Source: Proteobacteria bacterium UBA3413
GTDB lineage: Bacteria; Pseudomonadota; Gammaproteobacteria; Magnimaribacterales; D2472
DNA: 11,453 nt
Reading direction: 5' to 3'
Assembly: GCA_002358345.1 (NCBI GenBank)
Contig: DEOR01000029.1
Location: 34,004 to 45,456, forward strand
Shown here piece after piece: positions 1 through 6,848 of the stretch. The notes beneath the pieces are model-generated. The model was given only the letters and a program-made list of their open reading frames with translations, had not been told where the DNA came from and ran no database searches. The position numbers were made by a program, and so were the translations under genes. Positions within the stretch are counted from its first letter, which is position 1, and each line of letters starts with the position of its first letter.

Positions 1-827
1 ACCTCTGCTGTGACATCTTCGTCTAGTTCGCCCAGCTCTGCATCTTCAAGAATATTCAAAGCTTTTCCAGAGGTGACGGCAACTTTTTTTACTTTGACCA
101 CTGGAGCTTCTTCATCACTGGATGAAAGATGAAGCCCACCCGTGGATGACGCTAAGCCTCTGGCGCAAGCATCAGTAATAACCTTAGTAATTAATCTAAT
201 TGACCTTATAGCATCGTCGTTACCAGGAATAATATGATCTATTCCATCAGGATTAGAATTCGTATCTACTAAAGCAATAATAGGAATTCCCATTTTTCTT
301 GCTTCGGTTACAGCAATCTTCTCATGAGCAACATCAATAACAAATAATGCATCAGGCAAGCCTTTCATATCTTTAATGCCCCCAACGCTTGCATCTAATT
401 TTGCATACTCCTTGGCGATATCTACAGCTTCTTTCTTGGATAATTTATTAATTCTTCCAGAAGACTGAAGCTCCTCAATATCGATTAAGCGTCTAATTGA
501 CCCGCGGATTGTTTTCCAGTTAGTTAGAGTTCCGCCTAACCACCTCTTATCTATATAAGGAAGACCAAGCGATGATGCAGACTCTCTAATCGTTTTAGAA
601 GCAGATCTTTTGGTGCCAACAAAAAGTACTCTATTGCCCTTCGAGCAAATCTCTTCAGCCTTTGATGCTGCTGCATTTAATAACTCTTTGGTAATCTCAA
701 GATCAATAATACTTATTTTTTTTCTGGTATCAAAAATAAAAGATTCCATTTTAGGATTCCAAAATCTTTGTTGATGACCAAAATGAACGCCTGCATTTAA
801 CAGGTCTTTAATTGAAACAATGCTCAC
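1..827 (-). CDS. rpsB: 30S ribosomal protein S2, partial (C-terminus off the left edge)
   Basis: Component of the small ribosomal subunit, needed for translation initiation. Reading leftwards from a GTG at 827, 275 codons are open with no stop before the edge. The N-terminus (SIVSIKDLLNAGVHFGHQ) lines up with E. coli S2 residue for residue, followed by the family hallmarks FWNPKM, FVGTKR, RWLGGTLTNW, PDALFVIDVAHE and ALVDTNSNPDGIDHIIPGND. The GTG start is chosen because this alignment fixes the N-terminus and a strong GGAGGA lies at 832-837, four bases upstream. E. coli S2 has about 241 residues; here at least 30 more, acidic at the end, are visible. The usual partner tsf would lie off the left edge. 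It follows dapB on the same strand after a 125-base gap containing a likely promoter and leader. Identification is certain; the true end is unseen. Confidence 0.97.
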   Translation of the reverse strand, partial: MSIVSIKDLLNAGVHFGHQQRFWNPKMESFIFDTRKKISIIDLEITKELLNAAASKAEEICSKGNRVLFVGTKRSASKTIRESASSLGLPYIDKRWLGGTLTNWKTIRGSIRRLIDIEELQSSGRINKLSKKEAVDIAKEYAKLDASVGGIKDMKGLPDALFVIDVAHEKIAVTEARKMGIPIIALVDTNSNPDGIDHIIPGNDDAIRSIRLITKVITDACARGLASSTGGLHLSSSDEEAPVVKVKKVAVTSGKALNILEDAELGELDEDVTAE

Positions 828-831
828 AATT

Positions 832-890
832 TCCTCCGGGGTTGATACTCCAGCGCTTCATATAGTTGACTCCAATGGAGCACCCCAACA
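832..890 (-). promoter_or_regulatory. rpsB leader: foldable S2-autoregulation-like element overlapping the ribosome binding site
   Basis: On the minus strand GGGGT (886-882) can pair with ACCCC (842-838), and next to it CTCCA (880-876) with TGGAG (852-848), giving a two-part stem that ends directly against the GGAGGA ribosome binding site (837-832). CTCC can instead pair locally with GGAG at 873-870, or with the binding site itself, so alternative folds compete. Known: gammaproteobacterial rpsB leaders carry a structured element through which S2 represses its own rpsB-tsf mRNA. That this leader does so is inference. Confidence 0.6.
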
Positions 891-928
891 ATAATCTCAA
901 TAGCGCCTTCGGGATTTAAAGTCTGTGT

Positions 929-957
929 ATTCTATAGAAGATTTGCTTGAGATTAAA
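929..957 (-). promoter_or_regulatory. Possible sigma-70 promoter for rpsB
   Basis: A TAGAAT -10 box (934-929 on the minus strand) matches the consensus at five of six positions and sits about 100 bases before rpsB. The best -35 at 17-base spacing is a poor TTTAAT (957-952), which overlaps the dapB stop codon. A promoter is expected here because a long leader separates rpsB from dapB. Read-through from the heat-shock operon is not excluded, since no terminator is seen. Confidence 0.35.
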
Positions 958-1627
958 GTTTTTTAGCCAAGAAATCTTCAAAGGTGTAAATGCCAGCTGC
1001 GCTAATGCTAATCCATTGCGCTGCATGAACGGCTCCACGAGCAAAGATATCTCTAGAGTGCGCAATATGTTGAAAGAAAAAGGACTCTTTACCATCATTA
1101 AATTCAACTCGATGAATCCCAAATATCTTGCCAAGCCTCAATGCTTTTACTTTGATTGGGGCGCTAATCTTATCTGTTAAAAATTCTTCTAGAGATCTCA
1201 TTATCTCAATAGCTGTTCCAGAGGGAGAATCTATCTTATTGGCGTGATGCATCTCTGTGATTTGACAAGTAAATGGGCCAGCCCTGGTTTCTAAAAAACA
1301 ATTTATTGATTGTTTTAGGTTTGCTATTCCAATAGACATATTGGAGGCAACTAGAATTGGAATAATGGCTTGGGCTTGAGTAAGAAGACTACGATGCTCT
1401 TCGGAAAATCCAGTAGTGCCTGTGATCAAGGGTAATCTTTGATCTAAGCAAGCTTGCAAGACAGCAGGAAGACAATCTGGAGATGAAAAATCTATCACAA
1501 CTCTTGGAAGGGAAGAGTCAATTTCTTGTGCTTTAAAATCTTGAACTGTTACATCGGACCTAGATTCAAGAAGCTCTTGAATGGACTTGCCCATACTTCC
1601 GTGAAATCCATTAAGTAGAATGTGCAA
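953..1627 (-). CDS. dapB: 4-hydroxy-tetrahydrodipicolinate reductase, compact form
   Basis: Reduces the DapA product with NAD(P)H in the lysine/diaminopimelate pathway, in the cytoplasm. Visible motifs are the nucleotide-binding loop GFHGSMG (residues 7-13), TGTTGFS, the SNMSIG stretch, the catalytic and substrate-binding EMHHANKIDSPSGTA, and the C-terminal FARGAVHAAQW. At 224 residues it is clearly shorter than the roughly 270 of E. coli. The missing part is in the Rossmann domain, between the GxMG loop and the VVIDFSSP strand; the catalytic domain looks complete. The start is TTG at 1627, four bases after the dnaJ stop. No ATG or GTG is available upstream in frame, and TTG gives the normal N-terminus. 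The ribosome binding site is weak, so translational coupling to dnaJ is likely. It is last in grpE-dnaK-dnaJ-dapB. Confidence 0.95.
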   Translation of the reverse strand: MHILLNGFHGSMGKSIQELLESRSDVTVQDFKAQEIDSSLPRVVIDFSSPDCLPAVLQACLDQRLPLITGTTGFSEEHRSLLTQAQAIIPILVASNMSIGIANLKQSINCFLETRAGPFTCQITEMHHANKIDSPSGTAIEIMRSLEEFLTDKISAPIKVKALRLGKIFGIHRVEFNDGKESFFFQHIAHSRDIFARGAVHAAQWISISAAGIYTFEDFLAKKL

Positions 1628-1631
1628 ATTT

Positions 1632-2744
1632 TTATTCTTGATGGAAGGAATCAGAAGATTTCTTGAAAGATTCTTTCATTGGATAGTGCTTGTTAGATTG
1701 AAGAGAATCTGTGAATTCCTTAAAGATTTTGAGTTGAGCGTTGGATAAATTTACAGGCGTTTCCACGATCACTCTGCACATCAAATCACCTCTACGAGAA
1801 TCTCTCACAGACGCAGCACCCTTGCCCTTAATTCTAAAAATCTTTCCCGTTTGAGTATAAGTAGGTATTTTTAAGGCAATTTTTGACTCTAAGCCCGGAA
1901 CGTAAATTGTGCCACCCAAGATAGCAATCTCAAAAGGAATCGGGGCTTCAAAATATAAATCTCGACCATCTCTTTCAAAAATATTATTGGCCTTCACTTG
2001 AATTGCCACATAAAGATCTCCAGGAGAGCCCCCGCGAGTTGCACTGCCCTCTCCTGTTAATCTCACTTTATCTCCATTGTCTACGCCAGCTGGAATGCTC
2101 ACAGACAAAGATTTAGTCTCTTCTGTGACCCCAGCTCCTCTGCATGCTCCACAATGATCCTTGATAATCTGCCCTTCTCCACGACAAGCGTTGCATGGTT
2201 GCTGAACAGAAAAGAAACCTTGCTGCATTCTGACTTGTCCTTGCCCATTACACTGAGAACATTTAACTGGGGATGAGCCAGGTTTAGCACCAGATCCAGA
2301 GCAGTCTCCACAGGATTTATGGATGGGAATCTTAATAGTTTTTTTGACGCCCAAGATTGCTTCTTTAAGCGAGAGATCTAGATTGTACTGAAGATCTTGT
2401 CCGCGAGCAGATCGCCTAGAAGATGATCTCCTGCCTCCGAATACATCTCCGAAGATATCTCCAAAGATATCTCCAACATCAAAGTCTTGAAATCCACTCC
2501 CAGCTCCTCCGCCCATGCCCTGAACGCCAGCATGGCCATATTGATCATAGGTAGATTTTTTTCCTGGATCAGAGAGCACTTCATATGCTTCTGCGGCTTC
2601 TTTAAATTTTGTGTCAGCCTGAGGATCGTCTGGATTTCTATCGGGATGATATTTCATTGCAAGCTTTTTGAAAGCTTTCTTTAGCTCTGGCCCTGAAGCA
2701 GTTTGAGAGACCCCTAAGACCTCGTAGTAGTCTCTCTGTGCCAT
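1632..2744 (-). CDS. dnaJ: Co-chaperone DnaJ (Hsp40, type I)
   Basis: Delivers unfolded proteins to DnaK and stimulates its ATPase. The 370-residue protein has the full type I layout: a J domain with the HPD triad at residues 33-35; a Gly/Phe-rich stretch at about 70-105 that includes repeated DIFGDIFGDVFGG; four CxxCxGxG zinc modules beginning at C145, C162, C184 and C198; and the C-terminal substrate-binding domain. Length matches the family (376 in E. coli). ATG at 2744 lies three bases after the dnaK stop, with a purine-rich AGAGAAG upstream inside the dnaK tail, so the two are transcribed and probably translated together. dapB follows four bases later. Confidence 0.98.
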   Translation of the reverse strand: MAQRDYYEVLGVSQTASGPELKKAFKKLAMKYHPDRNPDDPQADTKFKEAAEAYEVLSDPGKKSTYDQYGHAGVQGMGGGAGSGFQDFDVGDIFGDIFGDVFGGRRSSSRRSARGQDLQYNLDLSLKEAILGVKKTIKIPIHKSCGDCSGSGAKPGSSPVKCSQCNGQGQVRMQQGFFSVQQPCNACRGEGQIIKDHCGACRGAGVTEETKSLSVSIPAGVDNGDKVRLTGEGSATRGGSPGDLYVAIQVKANNIFERDGRDLYFEAPIPFEIAILGGTIYVPGLESKIALKIPTYTQTGKIFRIKGKGAASVRDSRRGDLMCRVIVETPVNLSNAQLKIFKEFTDSLQSNKHYPMKESFKKSSDSFHQE

Positions 2745-2747
2745 AAT

Positions 2748-4661
2748 TTACTTCTCTTCTTCTTTCACTTCTTCATATTCAGCATCTACTGTATTTTCAT
2801 CATCGGTAGCTTCATCCGAAGTCTCCTTAGCTTGCCCAGCCTCTGCTTGGGGGTACAATTTTTGTGTCAGGGGGCTTAAAAGATCATTAAGCTCTTTTGT
2901 AGCAGCTTTTATGGCCTCTAGACTATCTTTTTTAATAGCTTCTTCAAGCTGAACTGTGGAAGTTTCAACAGATGTTTTCTCTTCTTCTGTGAGTTTCTCA
3001 CCAGCCTCTTCAATGGTTTTTCTAGTCGCGTGCACTAGCATGTCAGCATTATTCTTGGCCTGAACTAAGGCCTCAAATTTCTTATCATCTTCAGCATTTG
3101 CCTCAGCATCTTTGACCATCTTTTCAATGTCCTCATCGGATAAACCGCTAGAAGCTTTAATAATAATAGATTGCACTTTTCCAGTATTTTTATCTTTAGC
3201 AGCAACATTAAGAATGCCATTGGCATCTAAATCAAATGAAACTTCGATCTGAGGAGTTCCTCTTGCAGCAGGTGGAATATCAGCAAGGTTAAATTGACCT
3301 AAGGATTTATTTTGCGCTGCTTGCTTGCGCTCTCCCTGAATAACATGAACCGTTACAGCTGATTGATTATCTTCTGCAGTAGAAAAGACCTGTGATTTTT
3401 GAGTTGGAATAGTAGTATTTTTTTCAATTAATGGTGTTGCTATGCCGCCTAAGGTTTCAATGCCAAGGGTTAATGGCGTAACGTCCAGTAGCAATACATC
3501 GGTGGTATCCCCGGAGAGAACTGATCCCTGAATTGCCGCACCAACAGCAACAGCTTCATCTGGATTAAGATCTTTTCTTGGCGCCTTTCCAAAAAAAGCT
3601 TTAACTTTCTCTTGCACCATTGGCATTCTTGTCTGGCCACCTACCAAAAGAATTTCATCAATATCACTAACGGATAATTTGGCATCTTCAAGAGCCATTT
3701 TTAAAGGAGGCAAGGTTCGCTCAACTAAGCTTTCAACCAATGACTCAAGCTTGGCTCTCGTAATTTTATGAACAAAATGCTTAGGACCAGAACTGTCGGC
3801 AGTAATATAAGGTAAATTTATTTCAGTTTGCTCGGAAGAAGATAATTCAATTTTTGCTTTTTCTGCTGCTTCCTTTAGTCTCTGCAGTGCCATAGGATCG
3901 CTTTTTAAATCAAATCCTGATTCTTTTTTAAACTGATCAACAAAATAATCTATTAATGTGAGATCAAAATCCTCTCCGCCTAAAAAGGTATCGCCATTAG
4001 TAGAAAGAACTTCAAATTGATGTTCTCCGTCTACTTCTGATATTTCAATAATGGAGATATCAAATGTTCCCCCACCTAGATCATATACAGCAACAACAGA
4101 GTCGCCTTTATGTTTGTCCATACCATATGCTAGAGCGGCTGCAGTTGGTTCGTTAATAATTCGCTTAACATCAAGGCCAGCAATCTTCCCAGCATCTTTG
4201 GTTGCCTGTCTCTGTGAATCATTAAAGTATGCTGGGACAGTGATCACAGCTTCTGTAACCTTATGCCCGAGATAATCTTCAGCAGTTTTCTTTAATTTTT
4301 TAAGAATTTCCGCTGAGACTTGTGGTGGAGCAAGTTTCTGATCACCGACCTGAACCCATGCATCTCCGTTCTCTGCTTTAATAATTTTATATGGGACCAT
4401 GTCCATATCTTTTTTTACAACGTCATCATCAAAGCGTCGACCGATCAATCTTTTAATTGCATATAAAGTCTTGTCTGGGTTTGTTATCGACTGGCGTCTG
4501 GCCGGAGTGCCTACTAGAACCTCATTACCCTCACTGTAGCCAATAACTGAGGGGGTAGTTCTTCCGCCTTCGGCATTTTCAATGACTTTGGGCTTTCCAT
4601 TTTCTACTACAGCTAAGCAGCTGTTAGTAGTACCTAAATCTATTCCTATAATTTTTGACAT
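2748..4661 (-). CDS. dnaK: Chaperone protein DnaK (Hsp70)
   Basis: ATP-dependent cytoplasmic chaperone working with DnaJ and GrpE. At 637 residues it is essentially the size of E. coli DnaK (638). Visible are the ATPase signatures IDLGTTNSCLA (residues 7-17), the phosphate loop DLGGGTFDISIIE and LLVGGQTRMP, the interdomain linker DVLLLDVTPLTLGIET, the substrate-binding beta domain, and an acidic C-terminus ending EEVKEEEK that resembles the conserved tail. ATG at 4661 is preceded by AGGA about eight bases upstream and follows grpE after 18 bases. Expression is probably set by the sigma-32 promoter before grpE. Nothing is unusual in the protein. Confidence 0.99.
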   Translation of the reverse strand: MSKIIGIDLGTTNSCLAVVENGKPKVIENAEGGRTTPSVIGYSEGNEVLVGTPARRQSITNPDKTLYAIKRLIGRRFDDDVVKKDMDMVPYKIIKAENGDAWVQVGDQKLAPPQVSAEILKKLKKTAEDYLGHKVTEAVITVPAYFNDSQRQATKDAGKIAGLDVKRIINEPTAAALAYGMDKHKGDSVVAVYDLGGGTFDISIIEISEVDGEHQFEVLSTNGDTFLGGEDFDLTLIDYFVDQFKKESGFDLKSDPMALQRLKEAAEKAKIELSSSEQTEINLPYITADSSGPKHFVHKITRAKLESLVESLVERTLPPLKMALEDAKLSVSDIDEILLVGGQTRMPMVQEKVKAFFGKAPRKDLNPDEAVAVGAAIQGSVLSGDTTDVLLLDVTPLTLGIETLGGIATPLIEKNTTIPTQKSQVFSTAEDNQSAVTVHVIQGERKQAAQNKSLGQFNLADIPPAARGTPQIEVSFDLDANGILNVAAKDKNTGKVQSIIIKASSGLSDEDIEKMVKDAEANAEDDKKFEALVQAKNNADMLVHATRKTIEEAGEKLTEEEKTSVETSTVQLEEAIKKDSLEAIKAATKELNDLLSPLTQKLYPQAEAGQAKETSDEATDDENTVDAEYEEVKEEEK

Positions 4662-4679
4662 ATTGTTTTCCTAATATTG

Positions 4680-5276
4680 TTAATTTTTAATAACTGAAAC
4701 TCTTGCCGGTCTTACCACCCGCTCGTGAAGCTGCCACCCTCTTTGAAATATACTTTCAATTTCATTATTTTCTTTTAATGGATCCTTTGATGTCATAACC
4801 GCTTCATGTTTTATGGGATCAAACTGCTCATTAATGGGGTAGATGGGACTAATGCCAAATTTATCAAGTGCAGATTCAAAAGATTTTAAGGTAAGAGCAA
4901 CCCCCTCTTTATCTTCTTTAGATGATTCTGCAGAAAAATTACTCAATGCATGCTCAAGATTATCTACCACTGGTAGCAGCTCGTTAAGCAATCGCTCTAC
5001 TCCATATTTATGAGCTTTTTCAATATCTAAAATATTTCTTTTTAATGCATTATCAAGCTCTGCTCTGGACCTGAGAAGAGATTCTTCTAGGCTTTGAATT
5101 TTTTCGGCGATGTCGCTTCCTTCTGACTCAAATGCTAAGCGCTCCTCCTCTTCAGTAAGCTCTATATGATCTGGCTCATCACCAGAGAACTGATTAACTT
5201 TTTGAGTCACCTCTTGATCGAGCGCATCGCTGGCCGAATTTATTTTTGCTGTTGTTTTGTTTTTCTTTGCCATCAT
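4680..5276 (-). CDS. grpE: Nucleotide exchange factor GrpE
   Basis: Releases ADP from DnaK and so resets the chaperone cycle. The protein has the family layout: a variable charged N-terminus (to about residue 55), a long coiled-coil helix (ESLLRSRAELDNALKRNI), the dimer region with LLPVVDNLEHAL, and the C-terminal beta domain with the conserved HEAVM, the QRGW and the ending RPARVSVIKN. I place the start at ATG 5276 (198 residues). An in-frame TTG at 5285 would lie almost at the predicted transcription start and has no ribosome binding site, whereas GGA sits just before the ATG. The ATG at 5273 is an equally possible start. First gene of the grpE-dnaK-dnaJ-dapB operon. Confidence 0.97.
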   Translation of the reverse strand: MMAKKNKTTAKINSASDALDQEVTQKVNQFSGDEPDHIELTEEEERLAFESEGSDIAEKIQSLEESLLRSRAELDNALKRNILDIEKAHKYGVERLLNELLPVVDNLEHALSNFSAESSKEDKEGVALTLKSFESALDKFGISPIYPINEQFDPIKHEAVMTSKDPLKENNEIESIFQRGWQLHERVVRPARVSVIKN

Positions 5277-5293
5277 TTTTTCCAACTGTGTTA

Positions 5294-5325
5294 TATATTG
5301 GGATGGCTCTTGATGAGTTCAAGGG
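5294..5325 (-). promoter_or_regulatory. Sigma-32 (RpoH) heat-shock promoter of the grpE-dnaK-dnaJ operon
   Basis: On the minus strand CCCTTGAA (5325-5318) is followed after 15 bases by CCCAATATA (5302-5294). The RpoH consensus is CTTGAA, then 13-15 bases, then CCCCATnTA, so the -35 is perfect and the -10 departs at one defined position. It lies in the 61-base gap between fur and grpE, exactly where a heat-shock promoter is expected. Predicted transcription start is near 5287, leaving a leader of about 11 bases before the ATG at 5276. Confidence 0.85.
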
Positions 5326-5337
5326 CTTAACAGAAAT

Positions 5338-5745
5338 TTATTTTGATGGCTTTACGTACAACACCATGCTGTGGTCCACAATCTCGTACCCCATTTCTCT
5401 TGCTATGACTTCCTGCCGTTTTTCAATGAGCTCATCATGAAACTCAATGACTTTGCCGGATTCAAGACACACCATATGATCATGATGATCATCAGGGGTT
5501 ATCTCATACACGGCATGGCCGTCTTCAAAGTTATGCCTAGAAATAATGCCGGCAGACTCAAACTGAGTGAGAACGCGGTATACAGTTGCCAACCCAACAT
5601 CTTCACCCGAAATCATGAGTTGCTTATATATGTCCTCGGCACTTAAGTGTCGATTTGCACTAGACTCTAAAGCCTCTAAGATACGAATTCTTGGAAGAGT
5701 GGCCTTTAGCCCAGCTTTTTTTAATTCGGTATTTTCTTTACTCAT
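5338..5745 (-). CDS. fur: Ferric uptake regulator Fur
   Basis: Iron-responsive repressor that binds DNA as a dimer when loaded with Fe2+. The 135-residue sequence matches gammaproteobacterial Fur throughout: LKKAGLKATLPR, the winged-helix recognition region GLATVYRVLTQFESAGIISRH, and the metal-binding HHDHMVC and KVIEFHDE. The CxxC structural-zinc motif of E. coli Fur is reduced to CLES, and the C-terminal cysteines are absent. The protein ends DHSMVLYVKPSK. Pseudomonas Fur has the same reduction, so this is a known variant and not damage. ATG at 5745 has AAGGA eight bases upstream. It is divergent from bamE and upstream of grpE on the same strand. In Pseudomonas recN sits near this junction; none is present between fur and grpE here. 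Confidence 0.97.
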   Translation of the reverse strand: MSKENTELKKAGLKATLPRIRILEALESSANRHLSAEDIYKQLMISGEDVGLATVYRVLTQFESAGIISRHNFEDGHAVYEITPDDHHDHMVCLESGKVIEFHDELIEKRQEVIAREMGYEIVDHSMVLYVKPSK

Positions 5746-5750
5746 GAACT

Positions 5751-5779
5751 TTTCCTTGTATGCTCTTTCAAAGTATAAT
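5751..5779 (+). promoter_or_regulatory. Putative bamE promoter
   Basis: A perfect TATAAT at 5774-5779 lies 11 bases before the bamE ATG. The -35 at 17-base spacing is only a weak TTTCCT (5751-5756). The predicted transcript would start near 5786, about five bases before the ATG, and no ribosome binding site is visible. This would make bamE almost leaderless, unless a weaker promoter further upstream is used. Confidence 0.5.
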
Positions 5780-5799
5780 CAAATCATCTCATGAAGCAA
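5772..5799 (-). promoter_or_regulatory. Putative fur promoter
   Basis: TTGCTT (5799-5794 on the minus strand) and TATACT (5777-5772) are 16 bases apart. The -10 matches consensus at five of six positions. The -35 lies inside the first codons of bamE, and the -10 overlaps the bamE -10 on the other strand, so the two promoters should compete for polymerase. Confidence 0.55.
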
Positions 5800-6132
5800 T
5801 TAACAAAAGCCTTTTTCATAACCTTTCTCTTGGTAATGGGGGGTTTCAACTGCTCAAGCTTTTCACCTTACAAAGTCCCTGTGCTTCAAGGCAATATTAT
5901 TGAAGATAAGGATGTGGGGCAATTGGTTTCAGGTTTGTCTAAGGATCAAGTCTTATATCTACTGGGCACTCCTCTTTTGAATAGTCCAATCCATCAAAAA
6001 AGGTGGGATTATTTTTACTCTGTAAAAATTGGAGATATGGTAGTTGCAGAAAAAAAACTATCCCTGATTTTTAATCAAGATAATAGATTGGATAGCTGGG
6101 TTTTAGAGGAAGCTAATTTAGCAGAAGGTTGA
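5791..6132 (+). CDS. bamE: Outer membrane protein assembly factor BamE (OmlA/SmpA lipoprotein)
   Basis: Small lipoprotein of the BAM complex, which inserts beta-barrel proteins into the outer membrane. The 113-residue product has a lysine-containing N-terminus and a hydrophobic core (residues 7-18). Cys21 is followed by the family segments VPVLQGNIIEDKDV, GLSKDQVLYLLGTPLL and WDYFY, which align well with E. coli BamE. The lipobox is not canonical: residues before Cys21 read GGFN, with Asn at -1 where Gly, Ala or Ser is usual. If lipidated, cleavage must tolerate this. Divergent from fur and convergent with rnfH, whose stop is only three bases away. The fur-bamE-rnfH-ratA cluster is standard in gammaproteobacteria, which supports the call. 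Confidence 0.92.
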   Translation: MKQLTKAFFITFLLVMGGFNCSSFSPYKVPVLQGNIIEDKDVGQLVSGLSKDQVLYLLGTPLLNSPIHQKRWDYFYSVKIGDMVVAEKKLSLIFNQDNRLDSWVLEEANLAEG

Positions 6133-6135
6133 TCT

Positions 6136-6423
6136 TTATTCTTGGCTTGCTTTAATTTTTCTTCTTTCTTTGGGATCTTGGTTTAAAGGCCTGTAAACCT
6201 CTAATCTCTCCCCATCTGACATTCGATAATTCTGAGGTAGCGCCTTGTATTTACCATCAAGCTCTATGCTATTGACGCCAATTTTAAATTCTTCCTTTGA
6301 GGGCTCGAATAACTCTTTAATGCCTGGAAGCTGAAGGACCTCAAGAGCTGTAATACTTTCAGAGACATCCAGCTCTCTGAACACCACATTTTGTGATTCT
6401 TGCAAAGCAAAATAAATATTCAT
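6136..6423 (-). CDS. rnfH: RnfH family protein (RatB, UPF0125)
   Basis: Small beta-grasp, ubiquitin-like protein of 95 residues. Its biochemical role is not established: it is encoded beside ratA in many gammaproteobacteria and in some genomes within rnf operons. The hallmarks are the closing segment MSDGERLEVYRPLNQDPKERRK, interrupted here only by the family's usual spacing, and an N-terminal strand with the expected small-protein fold. Its ATG overlaps the ratA stop by four bases (ATGA, 6423-6420), so translation is coupled. It is the last gene of the minus-strand operon and ends three bases from the bamE stop; I see no intrinsic terminator between the convergent genes. Confidence 0.93.
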   Translation of the reverse strand: MNIYFALQESQNVVFRELDVSESITALEVLQLPGIKELFEPSKEEFKIGVNSIELDGKYKALPQNYRMSDGERLEVYRPLNQDPKERRKIKASQE

Positions 6424-6845
6424 TTGCTTAGCTGGCCCGCAAATGCATTTAAAAACTTCTCTCCCATAGCGTCAACAACACCCTGCCTTGCAAATATTTT
6501 TAAAAAAAAGGGGAGTTGAAAGCTTGCTTGAAATAAGACATTTGTAGCCCCTGACTCTAGTGATCTGAGCTTCCACGAGGCAGAAAAAATAGAAAAAGGA
6601 CCAGTAATTTGGTCAATTTTTACATTATAACCATCGGTTTGATTGGCTGATTCAAATTCATAGGTGTTGCTGAGAAATCCAAAGACAAGCAACCCTCTTA
6701 CAAATGGGTCGGAGTCTGCAGATAATTTCTTGGAATCAAGGCATCCTGGTAAAAATGTTTTATAAGATTCAAAGTCATTAATCAAAGTAAGAATGGACTC
6801 AGGATCGGCTTGAAAGTCCTGAGATCGCTCAAAAACTTGAAGCAT
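6420..6845 (-). CDS. ratA: RatA / Coq10-type START domain protein
   Basis: A 141-residue single-domain protein of the polyketide cyclase/START family. E. coli RatA has been reported to inhibit 70S ribosome assembly; the related Coq10 binds ubiquinone, so the true role may be quinone handling. The features seen are the early NDFESYKTFLPGC segment, diagnostic of this family, then GPFSIFSASW and a C-terminal helix. It starts at ATG 6845, three bases after the transporter stop, with no clear ribosome binding site, and overlaps rnfH by four bases. Position and length agree with orthologues. Confidence 0.93.
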   Translation of the reverse strand: MLQVFERSQDFQADPESILTLINDFESYKTFLPGCLDSKKLSADSDPFVRGLLVFGFLSNTYEFESANQTDGYNVKIDQITGPFSIFSASWKLRSLESGATNVLFQASFQLPFFLKIFARQGVVDAMGEKFLNAFAGQLSK

Positions 6846-6848
6846 AAA

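Noticed and set aside
808..861. A 17-codon upstream frame (ATG at 861, minus strand) overlapping the rpsB start
   Set aside because: No ribosome binding site, and it lies within the structured leader; short frames like this arise by chance.
4051..4275. Plus-strand frame inside dnaK
   Set aside because: It is antisense to strongly conserved dnaK codons and has no protein features.
5277..5285. grpE start at TTG 5285
   Set aside because: It lies at the predicted sigma-32 transcription start; ATG 5276 has a better upstream GGA.
5771..5790. Possible Fur box in the fur-bamE spacer
   Set aside because: The left half resembles the 7-1-7 consensus but the right half hardly matches at all.
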